Shown here in pieces: positions 1 through 6,508 of a stretch of 11,389 bases of DNA. This stretch comes from CAZNPU01 sp964575335 (lineage in GTDB: Bacteria > Planctomycetota > Phycisphaerae > Phycisphaerales > SM1A02), in the NCBI GenBank assembly GCA_964575335.1, contig CAZNPU010000043.1:1-11389 (forward strand). Direction: 5' to 3'. The position numbers and the translations under genes were made by a program. Within the stretch, counting starts at the first letter, position 1. Each line of letters starts with the position of its first letter. The notes under the pieces are model-generated. The model had not been told where the DNA came from. It saw only the letters and a list, made by a program, of their open reading frames with translations, and made no database searches.

Positions 1-659
1 TCGTCGAGTCGCTGAAGTTGTGCGATGCTTGCTGCACGTTGCTGATAGCTCCGCAGCGCTATTTGGATAGCCACGAGCGAGAACGTCAAATGTTTGACAT
101 CGCCCTGTCCTTGGAGGACATTCGCGCATCTGTTCAACATGCTGGCGATGACAGTAGCTTTGTTCTCATTCTTGACAAAGCACTGGAAGTCTTCGAAGCG
201 GGACACATCCCTCTTATTGACGGCATGCGGGAAAGCCAAATCGAGTGGTATTGCTCATTTGTCGAAAGTTACGCGCCACAGGTCCAACCGCGGCAAAAGC
301 AGGGCAAGAAACAGGCGCGAGACATCTTCTATGGTGTGCCAGGCCAGCCGCGCGGTTATATCACGCATCGCATTTTCGCTGGCGAAGTGTTCGCAGGTTT
401 CATGCAACGCGCCAACATGCTCCCTGTCGTGAACGCTTGGCTCCAGGAACGCCACGACAATTCAGTCACTGCCGAAATCCGTGGAGGATCGCTGTACATC
501 ATCGAACGAACAATTGAAGTGCCCGCGCTGATCGAGCATATTGGCTTTGCGGAACAAGAACATGCGGTGCAGGCGGGCGTTGACGCCGTTGTGCGTCTAC
601 ATCGATGGTGCGAAGAGAATGCCTCGTTAGTCACTCGCATCGTATCTCAGCAAAGGTGA
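1..659 (+). CDS. Hypothetical protein, 5' end outside window
   Basis: The reading frame is open from the left edge (first full codon at 3) to a TGA at 657-659. A TTG at 18 could serve as a start, but the frame stays open before it and no ribosome binding site is visible, so I treat this as the C-terminal 219 or so residues of a longer protein. I do not recognise the family. The visible part has a Cys-rich start (C-D-A-C-C), a mixed-charge middle with a basic patch (QPRQKQGKKQAR) and a mostly helical look. It has no obvious signal peptide, membrane segment or known catalytic motif. Codon use resembles the other genes here, which supports a real coding region. The gene is followed by about 940 bp without a convincing gene, so it probably ends its transcription unit. 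Function unknown. Confidence 0.6.
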   Translation, partial: VESLKLCDACCTLLIAPQRYLDSHERERQMFDIALSLEDIRASVQHAGDDSSFVLILDKALEVFEAGHIPLIDGMRESQIEWYCSFVESYAPQVQPRQKQGKKQARDIFYGVPGQPRGYITHRIFAGEVFAGFMQRANMLPVVNAWLQERHDNSVTAEIRGGSLYIIERTIEVPALIEHIGFAEQEHAVQAGVDAVVRLHRWCEENASLVTRIVSQQR

Positions 660-708
660 CTAAATCCCGTGAAACCCTCCGTCCTGCACTTCTTCACGAT
701 CCTAATCT

Positions 709-820
709 CGCTTCCGGGGAGAGGGCAGTTGCCAGGCGTATGTGCGCTTCCGGGAGTGTGCAGCGAGTGCAACACGCATCTTCGTCGGAAGCGTAGCAAG
801 TTGAGTTGATGATCCAACTC
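709..820. repeat. Cluster of short direct and inverted repeats, possible structured RNA or interspersed element
   Basis: CGCTTCCGGG occurs twice in direct orientation (709-718 and 745-754, 36 bp apart). An exact inverted copy of its first 8 bases, CGGAAGCG, lies at 786-793, so 745-752 and 786-793 can form a stem that extends to about 10 bp with a G-T pair. Inside the loop, GTGTGCA (757-763) can partly pair with TGCAACAC (768-775) with one bulge. A second hairpin follows, TTGAGTTG 801-808 with CAACTCGA 815-822 (one G-T pair), loop 809-814. There is no T-tract, so these are not classic terminators. They could be a repeated intergenic element, a folded RNA or chance in GC-rich DNA. Confidence 0.35.
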
Positions 821-1409
821 GAATAGACCAGCCGTACCAATTGCGTCCAGACCATGCCCGGCATCTGCAGGCATAGAGTGAGGTGCGAGCAGCCGCTCCC
901 CGAAAGGACCGGAAAGAAAAATAGTGCGCTGAGATATGCCCAGCCGCTCTGGAATTGCGCGGGCGGATGATCAGGTCAAGCGCTCCCCCGATGCCTCACG
1001 AAAGCGGATAAGGCAGTTGATGGATGCGGCAGTCGGGCCATGCCGCGACCCCGGAATCGCATCGCTGACGTTCAGCTCTCGCTCACAGTCCCCAGCATCA
1101 AACTGCCCCCAATCGGGTCGCAGCATGTCTGCCAGCGTGAAGCCTCCGGTCATGAGACATTGGAGCATCGGTGCAGGGGGACGAAAGCTGCAGATGCGAT
1201 CCGGTATCGCCCTGGCATCGGCGCCAAACCAAAACAAACGGCATCAACAAGAGCCGAACAGTTACCGAGCGATGGGATGGGCGAGAGGATGCCGACGGCA
1301 GACCGCTTCAACGTAAACCCTTTCACCACACATGCTTACAACAACATCGCCCGGCTTGCCGCCTTTCGCCTGTATCTCCAGATTCGCGCTCTGCGGCAAG
1401 ACGTCGTCA

Positions 1410-1474
1410 CTTTTCACTGAATTTGAGCGCCTTTTCACTTCAATTTGATGTACATTCTAAACTGCGGCGCTCAA
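1410..1474. promoter_or_regulatory. Direct repeats of 21-bp period inside a perfect inverted repeat, putative control region
   Basis: cttttcactgaatttga (1410-1426) is repeated almost exactly as cttttcacttcaatttga (1431-1448), starting 21 bp later, two helical turns. In addition, TTGAGCGCC (1423-1431) is a perfect 9-bp inverted partner of GGCGCTCAA (1466-1474), and the AT-rich stretch between them (TACATTCTAAA around 1451-1461) is the most promoter-like sequence upstream of the cytochrome-like gene. Phased half-sites are what a dimeric regulator often binds, but no known operator is recognised and no good sigma70 -35/-10 pair with a 16-18 bp gap was found. The regulatory role is inferred. Confidence 0.35.
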
Positions 1475-1603
1475 CTCTGTCCTTTGCCCATCGCCCAACA
1501 CAGGATAGAGGAGCGTTGCCCTGAGCTGCATCATCGCCATGCAGTCGATGATGACTCATTACGCCCACTGAAGTAAGAAAAACAGAAACGGAATTGCGGT
1601 CTT

Positions 1604-3409
1604 ATGGGTTTGATCGGAAGGTGCAAAACACTGGCTGATATCCGTCGAGTGTGGGAAAACAATCGTGCATCGTCGCATCAGGTGATGATGCGAGCGAAGA
1701 AGAAAAAGTCGCGTGGGCTGCTGCCTCAGTCTGTAGCCATTCTGCTTGGGATCAACGTGCCGCTTGTCCTTGGCGCAGCCGTTTTCGCTGGCACCGGTCC
1801 TGTGATTCCGCAGCCCAAGGCAGGTCAGCCGCTGCATGATCTGACAGCTGATCAGCTTGACCGATTCTTCAAGGGGCGCTTGAAGTACGACCATGCGCTG
1901 ACTGAAAGCGAAGGGCTTGGTCCGATCTTCAACAAGCAAAGCTGCAGCAATTGCCACAACAACCCGATGGGCGGGACAGGCTCGCAAACCGTCACGCGTT
2001 TCGGGTTTTCAGATAAAAAGAGCTTTGACCCGCTGGAGCATCTTGGCGGATCGCTGCTCCAGGCAGTGTCCATCCATCCGGACTGTGCTGAGGTCATCCC
2101 GCCGGAGGCGACCGAGATCGCCCTTCGTGTTACCAACGGCGCACTGGCATACGGCCTGGTGGAAGCAATTCCTGATGAAGCCATTCTCGCGGTGCGTGAT
2201 GCGCAGCCGATCACTCAGCGCGGGTTCGCCCATATGGTGCCTGCGTTTGAAGACCCCAAGGGCAGCCCTCTGCGTGTCGGCCGTTTTGGCTGGAAGGCGC
2301 AGGTGCCCACCGTGCTGACCTTCTCAGCCGACGCGTCGCTCAATGAGATGGGCTTTACGAACCGTTTTCTTCCGGAAGAAAACGCACCCAACGGCAACCT
2401 GAAACAGCTCGCCATGTGCGACATGGTGCCCGATCCCGAAGACGGGCCTGATGATGAAGGCTTCGACTTCATCGATCGCGTCACCGATTTTCAGCGGTAC
2501 CTAGCGCCGTTCCCGCAGACTCCCAAGTCGGGCATGACCGGCGAGAGCGTGTTCAACGCCATCGGCTGCAATGTATGTCATACGCCGTCGTTTACAACGT
2601 CGGATGATCCGAACCTGGAAGATGCCCTGCGCAACAAGGTCATCAAGCCCTATTCAGACTTCCTGCTGCACAACATGGGGCTTTCAGCCGATTTCATCGG
2701 TCAGGGCGATGCGTCGCCGCAGATGATGAAGACCCCGCCGCTGTGGGGCTTGCGCATTCGTGATCCGATGTGGCACGATGGCCGCGTGGCTGGCGGCTCA
2801 TTTGAGGATCGCGTGCTTGCAGCCATCGCGCTGCACGATGTACTGGGCTCGCAGGCCCGGCCTTCAGCCCAGGCGTTCAACGCCCTGCCGCAGGTCCAGA
2901 AAGATCAGTTGATTGCATTCCTCGGGTCGCTGGGTCAGGCTGAGTTCGATCATGATCAGAATGATTTCATCGATCTCAACGACTTTGCTGACTTTGCTGG
3001 ATGCTACAGCGGCACGGGGTTGTTCTATACGCCTGATGATTACTGCGCGATTCACGACATTGATCAGGATGGCGATGTCGATCTTGCTGACTTCGACTCG
3101 TTCATGCTCGTCTACGTCGGGCCTCGCCGCGACTGCAACAACAACGGCGTGATTGACCTGATCGACATTCTTGACGGAACCCTCGCGGATGCGAACGGCA
3201 ACGGTATTCCCGATGCCTGTGAGCCGACCTGCGAGAGTGATGTCAACGGCAACGGCGCAGTCGACGTGGATGATCTGCTCAGTGTCATCAGCCAATGGGG
3301 CGCGTGCCCGGGCATGCCGGCTCCCTGCAGCGGCGACATTGATTTCGACGGCTCGGTGGATGTCGGCGATCTTCTGGGCGTGATCAACGCGTGGGGCAAT
3401 TGCCCGTAA
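1604..3409 (+). CDS. Secreted di-heme cytochrome c/peroxidase-like protein (DUF1111 family) with calcium-binding C-terminal tail
   Basis: The 601-residue protein carries two heme c sites, C-S-N-C-H (114-118) and C-N-V-C-H (322-326). Its 'KTPPLWGLRIRDPMWHDGR' stretch (376-394) and 'QLIAFLGSL' end (435-443) are typical of the DUF1111/di-heme oxidoreductase family, relatives of bacterial cytochrome c peroxidases. It should act outside the cytoplasm in electron transfer or peroxide reduction; the substrate cannot be read from sequence. After the enzyme (about 65-445) come calcium-loop motifs at 449-467 and 485-506, an NNNG/NGNG segment at 510-540, and paired dockerin-like motifs at 546-568 and 578-600 ending in WG-x-C. 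The start is uncertain: ATG 1604 gives the longest frame but lacks a ribosome site. ATG 1685 or 1688, behind 'caggtg', places the signal peptide (RAKKKKSR, then hydrophobic 44-62) at the N-terminus and may be the true start. Confidence 0.88.
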   Translation: MGLIGRCKTLADIRRVWENNRASSHQVMMRAKKKKSRGLLPQSVAILLGINVPLVLGAAVFAGTGPVIPQPKAGQPLHDLTADQLDRFFKGRLKYDHALTESEGLGPIFNKQSCSNCHNNPMGGTGSQTVTRFGFSDKKSFDPLEHLGGSLLQAVSIHPDCAEVIPPEATEIALRVTNGALAYGLVEAIPDEAILAVRDAQPITQRGFAHMVPAFEDPKGSPLRVGRFGWKAQVPTVLTFSADASLNEMGFTNRFLPEENAPNGNLKQLAMCDMVPDPEDGPDDEGFDFIDRVTDFQRYLAPFPQTPKSGMTGESVFNAIGCNVCHTPSFTTSDDPNLEDALRNKVIKPYSDFLLHNMGLSADFIGQGDASPQMMKTPPLWGLRIRDPMWHDGRVAGGSFEDRVLAAIALHDVLGSQARPSAQAFNALPQVQKDQLIAFLGSLGQAEFDHDQNDFIDLNDFADFAGCYSGTGLFYTPDDYCAIHDIDQDGDVDLADFDSFMLVYVGPRRDCNNNGVIDLIDILDGTLADANGNGIPDACEPTCESDVNGNGAVDVDDLLSVISQWGACPGMPAPCSGDIDFDGSVDVGDLLGVINAWGNCP

Positions 3410-3652
3410 CAGCATGTATCTATCAGCAATGCAGCGCGGCGGCATGTGCCGCACCAGTTCCATGATGCTCGTGATGAAATCATGAACGCCTTGGCTTACA
3501 GCTCAATCAGGAACATTTTCGGACCTGGCGCATCTGCCTTGAACATGCCATCGACGCTCATCGCTGGAAATGAACGCATGTGAGAAAGCAAACTGTTCGT
3601 GAGTTGTTGGAATTCGAATGCAGTCAAGTCCTTTGCAGTGTGATCTCAAACA

Positions 3653-3689
3653 GAATCAGCAACGAAGTCGCGCTCAGCGACGCTGATTC
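3653..3689 (+). promoter_or_regulatory. Strong stem-loop in the leader of the FG-GAP gene
   Basis: GAATCAGC (3653-3660) pairs perfectly with GCTGATTC (3682-3689). Inside, GTCGC (3667-3671) pairs with GCGAC (3677-3681) around the 5-base loop GCTCA, and the only unpaired stretch is AACGAA (3661-3666) on the 5' side. That gives 13 base pairs in 37 nt, ending 47 bp before the GTG start. No T-tract follows, so it is not a simple terminator. It could be an mRNA-stabilising hairpin, a protein binding site or part of a leader control element; no known riboswitch is recognised. Confidence 0.5.
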
Positions 3690-3723
3690 AAGGCGGATAA
3701 CGCGGAACGAGTTTTGCAGTTTG

Positions 3724-3729
3724 AAAGGA
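3724..3729 (+). promoter_or_regulatory. Ribosome binding site deciding the GTG start at 3737
   Basis: AAAGGA lies 7 bases before GTG 3737. The nearby ATG at 3729 overlaps this site and opens a frame that closes after three codons (M-K-Q-stop), so it cannot start the long protein. This supports GTG as the true start. Confidence 0.6.
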
Positions 3730-3736
3730 TGAAACA

Positions 3737-6253
3737 GTGATCAGAGCCAGCCATGCAATAGGCGCAGGTGTTGCTGTGATTGGTCTCGTCTCACTCGCTC
3801 AGGGTCAGTGGGTGAAATTTGAGAACCAAACCGAGTCGCGCCTGATCATCACCACGCCGGATCTTCCAGGCGATCCAGTAGGCGTGGACACCGATGTTGA
3901 AGAAAAAGACTATGCCTGGGGCGATGTGAACAACGACGGCTGGATTGATCTGGTGGTCGTGCGCAAGCAGCCGTTCACTTCACCGGGCAAGCGCCGCAAT
4001 TTGCTGTTGATAAACGAAAACGGCGTTCTGGTTGATCGCACTGCGGAATACGCCACCGCTGCGGACGTTCCTGGCGATCAGGGCTTCTATACCGCCACCA
4101 ACGATCGCGATGTTGTGCTGGTGGATGTCAACAACGACGGCTGGCTTGATATCGTCACCGCAACGACCATCAGCGACGGCGACCCCAAGCATATCGGGCA
4201 TCCGCGCGTTTACATGAACCTCGGCGAGGTCAACGGCGTCTGGCGGGGCTTTCGCTATGAGGCCGATCGCATTCCCGCCATGCGAAGCGCCAGCGGCGCA
4301 ATGGGGCATAACCCGCGGTTTTGCTCCGTCGCAGCAGGTGATGTGACCGGCGACGGCTATCCCGACCTGTATTTTGGCGACTATGACAGCTCGGGCGCCG
4401 GCGGCTCAGGCCAGCCCCCGGGCGCTGACTTCGACAACAAGCTGCTGATCAATCTCGGGGCTGAAAATCCCGGCTACTTCATCGATTCCGAAACATCACG
4501 CATGAGCGCCGATCCCATGCTCAAGTCGGCATTCGGCGCCGCCAGCGTCATTGCTGACATCAACAACGACGGCGTCAACGATGTCGTCAAGCAGACCTCA
4601 CTGACATCGCCAACCCACGTTGCGGTGGTCTACAACAATCCCAACAACGAAGGTTTCTTCAACCTGTACCACGTTGTCAACAATGCTGCCCCATACTTTG
4701 TCTCTGTAGGCGATCTGAACAATGACGGTCGGCTTGACCTGATCATCACCGATGACGGCAGTGACCGTTACATGCTCAACCAGGGCAATGACCAGCTCGG
4801 CCGGGCCACCTTTACCAGCAGCGTCTTTTCATTCAGCTATACAAGTCCGGGCATTGGCGATCAGGGCTTCGGCAGCAACTCGATCGCAGCGGATCTCGAT
4901 GGCGATGGCTGGAACGATGTAATCATCGCTGACGTTGACGTGGACATCGGCGGCCCCTCCGGTTGCAGTCGCCGCACGCAGATCTATCGCAATCTCGGCG
5001 ATGCCCCCAACGTCACGCTCATCGAAGAACGAGTGGGCAACGAAAGCACCGGCAGCGTTGCGAGCATCCCCACTTCCATGCTCCGCGGCGTGCATGACGT
5101 TGCAGTCTTCGACATCAACGGCGACGGCGCGCTTGATCTGGTCATCGGCCGCTGCACCGGCACGCAGGTCTGGATCAATCAGCCGCAAGTTCTCTTTGCC
5201 TATCCCAACGGGCGGCCTGATACGGTTGAATCCGGTTCGTCAGTCAGCTTCAACGTCGAAGTCACCGCTACGGCGAACGCGATCGTCAATACCGAGGCGG
5301 CCAAGCTGTATGTCTCGATCAACGACGGTCCGTTCTCAGCCTATCCCATGTCCTATCAGGGCGGCAACGTTTTCAACGCGCTGTTCCCACCGCTGGCCTG
5401 TGGCGACAATGTTCGCTACTACATCCACGCGGAACTGAATGGCGGAGCGGCTTTCGTCGATCCGGCGGATGCTCCGGCGGATTGGTACGACCTCGCGGTC
5501 ATTGACGATCTGCAGGTGGTGTTTGCAGACGATATTGAAGGTGATGTGAGCAACTGGACCATAACCAGTCACCCGTCAGTCACAGGCGGTCATTGGGAGC
5601 AGGCCTTCCCCAACGGCACCATCAACAGCGGCCAACTGGCTGCGCCGGACGGTGACGCATCTCCCAACGGCCTCGGCCAGGCGTTTGTCACCGAAAACGG
5701 CCTCCCCGGCGGCAGCGCCGGCGCAAGCGACTTGGACGGCGGGCCGGTCACACTGACCTCGCCGCGGCTTGATCTCAGCCAGGGCGATGGAGTCATCACC
5801 TACGATCGCTGGTTCTACTGCAGCACCGCTTCAAATCCAAGCACAGCAGACTTCCTTGTCACCGAAGTGTCCAACGACGACGGTAAGTCCTGGGTGCTGG
5901 TGCATTCCACCGGCGGCACCGGCGGCGAGTGGGAACGCGTGTCGTTCCGCGTCAGCGACTTCGTCACCCCCACCGCTACAGTGCGCGTGCGCTTTGTAGC
6001 TTCTGACGATCTCAACAATTCAGTCACCGAAGCAGGCATCGACAACTTCAACGTGGAAGTCGTCTCATGTGATAATGCCACTCCGTGCCCGGGCGATGTC
6101 ACCGGCAACCAGGTGGTGAATGTTGACGACCTGCTTCTGGTCATCAGCAGCTGGGGCCCGTGCGCAGGCTGCGATGCAGACACCGATGGCAACGGTGTGG
6201 TGAACGTCGATGATCTTCTGACGGTCATCAGCGGTTGGGGCGTATGCCCATAA
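3737..6253 (+). CDS. Secreted FG-GAP/VCBS repeat protein with seven calcium motifs, beta-sandwich region and dockerin-like tail
   Basis: The 838-residue protein starts at GTG behind a good ribosome site and has a Sec signal peptide (residues 1-23, likely cut after A-Q-G). Seven D-x-[NDT]-x-DG calcium loops start at D63, D130, D202, D274, D326, D386 and D459, each followed by a hydrophobic strand. This is the pattern of FG-GAP/VCBS repeats, and seven copies fit one complete seven-bladed beta-propeller as in integrin alpha chains. Residues about 487-590 look like an Ig/FN3-type sandwich. Residues 593-777 (NWTITSHPSVTGGHWE ..., LDGGPVTLTSPRLDL) resemble a jelly-roll/MAM-like domain common in secreted planctomycete proteins. 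The tail has two dockerin-like motifs, 785-808 and 814-837, ending WGPC and WGVC. A binding or adhesion role outside the cell is inferred; no catalytic motif is visible. It follows the cytochrome-like gene on the same strand and has its own terminator. Confidence 0.9.
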   Translation: MIRASHAIGAGVAVIGLVSLAQGQWVKFENQTESRLIITTPDLPGDPVGVDTDVEEKDYAWGDVNNDGWIDLVVVRKQPFTSPGKRRNLLLINENGVLVDRTAEYATAADVPGDQGFYTATNDRDVVLVDVNNDGWLDIVTATTISDGDPKHIGHPRVYMNLGEVNGVWRGFRYEADRIPAMRSASGAMGHNPRFCSVAAGDVTGDGYPDLYFGDYDSSGAGGSGQPPGADFDNKLLINLGAENPGYFIDSETSRMSADPMLKSAFGAASVIADINNDGVNDVVKQTSLTSPTHVAVVYNNPNNEGFFNLYHVVNNAAPYFVSVGDLNNDGRLDLIITDDGSDRYMLNQGNDQLGRATFTSSVFSFSYTSPGIGDQGFGSNSIAADLDGDGWNDVIIADVDVDIGGPSGCSRRTQIYRNLGDAPNVTLIEERVGNESTGSVASIPTSMLRGVHDVAVFDINGDGALDLVIGRCTGTQVWINQPQVLFAYPNGRPDTVESGSSVSFNVEVTATANAIVNTEAAKLYVSINDGPFSAYPMSYQGGNVFNALFPPLACGDNVRYYIHAELNGGAAFVDPADAPADWYDLAVIDDLQVVFADDIEGDVSNWTITSHPSVTGGHWEQAFPNGTINSGQLAAPDGDASPNGLGQAFVTENGLPGGSAGASDLDGGPVTLTSPRLDLSQGDGVITYDRWFYCSTASNPSTADFLVTEVSNDDGKSWVLVHSTGGTGGEWERVSFRVSDFVTPTATVRVRFVASDDLNNSVTEAGIDNFNVEVVSCDNATPCPGDVTGNQVVNVDDLLLVISSWGPCAGCDADTDGNGVVNVDDLLTVISGWGVCP

Positions 6254-6295
6254 GCTGCATCCATCCGCCAACACTGCCAATCATTTGCACCTTCC

Positions 6296-6324
6296 GCCCC
6301 CAACTCAAGCAGTTGGGGGCTTTT
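6296..6324 (+). terminator. Intrinsic terminator of the FG-GAP gene
   Basis: GCCCCCAACT (6296-6305) and AGTTGGGGGC (6311-6320) form a perfect 10-bp stem with a 5-base loop, followed at once by TTTTCATTT. It lies 43 bp after the stop codon. The T-tract is on the plus strand only, so it serves the gene to its left. Confidence 0.92.
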
Positions 6325-6508
6325 CATTTCATCACATGACAGCCATGTGCTGCGCTGAGTTCTGTTTCCGCGCCGCTTGCGAATGAGATTCCTTTTCGCT
6401 CGCTCACTCATGCGCGCAGTCTGATCACGACGCGACGGGCTGGCAAAGCAGGCTCACTCAATGAAATGAAGCCCGAACCTCGCACTTCTACTGCGATCGC
6501 TACGGCTG

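Larger units (their letters stand above)
660..1603. other. Long gene-poor intergenic region
   Basis: About 940 bp separate the first gene from the cytochrome-like gene. Several overlapping open frames exist on both strands (for example 1040-1420 and 1171-1524 plus, 647-874 and 971-1237 minus). None has a ribosome binding site or a recognisable protein pattern, and they overlap one another, as expected by chance in GC-rich DNA. The left part holds small inverted repeats: CGTGAA 668-673 with TTCACG 693-698; CGCTTCCG 745-752 with CGGAAGCG 786-793; GAGTTG 803-808 with CAACTC 815-820. The right end (1410-1474) holds direct and inverted repeats just upstream of the next gene. No tRNA, RNase P RNA, tmRNA or SRP RNA signature was recognised by eye. 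Confidence 0.5.
3410..3736 (+). other. Intergenic region and leader of the FG-GAP gene
   Basis: These 327 bp contain no convincing gene. Just after the cytochrome-like gene there is a GC hairpin, GCGGCA 3439-3444 with TGCCGC 3447-3452, and an imperfect hairpin, GTTCcATGAT 3457-3466 with ATCATGAAC 3479-3487. Neither has a T-tract, so termination of the upstream gene is not proven and read-through into the next gene is possible. The right half holds the stem-loop at 3653-3689 and the ribosome binding site of the next gene. Confidence 0.5.

Noticed and set aside
660..1603. RNase P RNA, tmRNA or SRP RNA in the long gap
   Set aside because: None of the conserved core sequences of these RNAs was seen on either strand by eye.
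6436..6475. CGGGCT/AGCCCG inverted repeat as terminator of the minus-strand lipoprotein gene
   Set aside because: The stem is only 6 bp with a 28-base loop and no clear T-tract on the minus strand.
6493..6500. GCGATCGC palindrome, like the HIP1 repeat of cyanobacteria
   Set aside because: It was noticed once here and the gene content is not cyanobacterial, so a chance 8-mer is the better reading.
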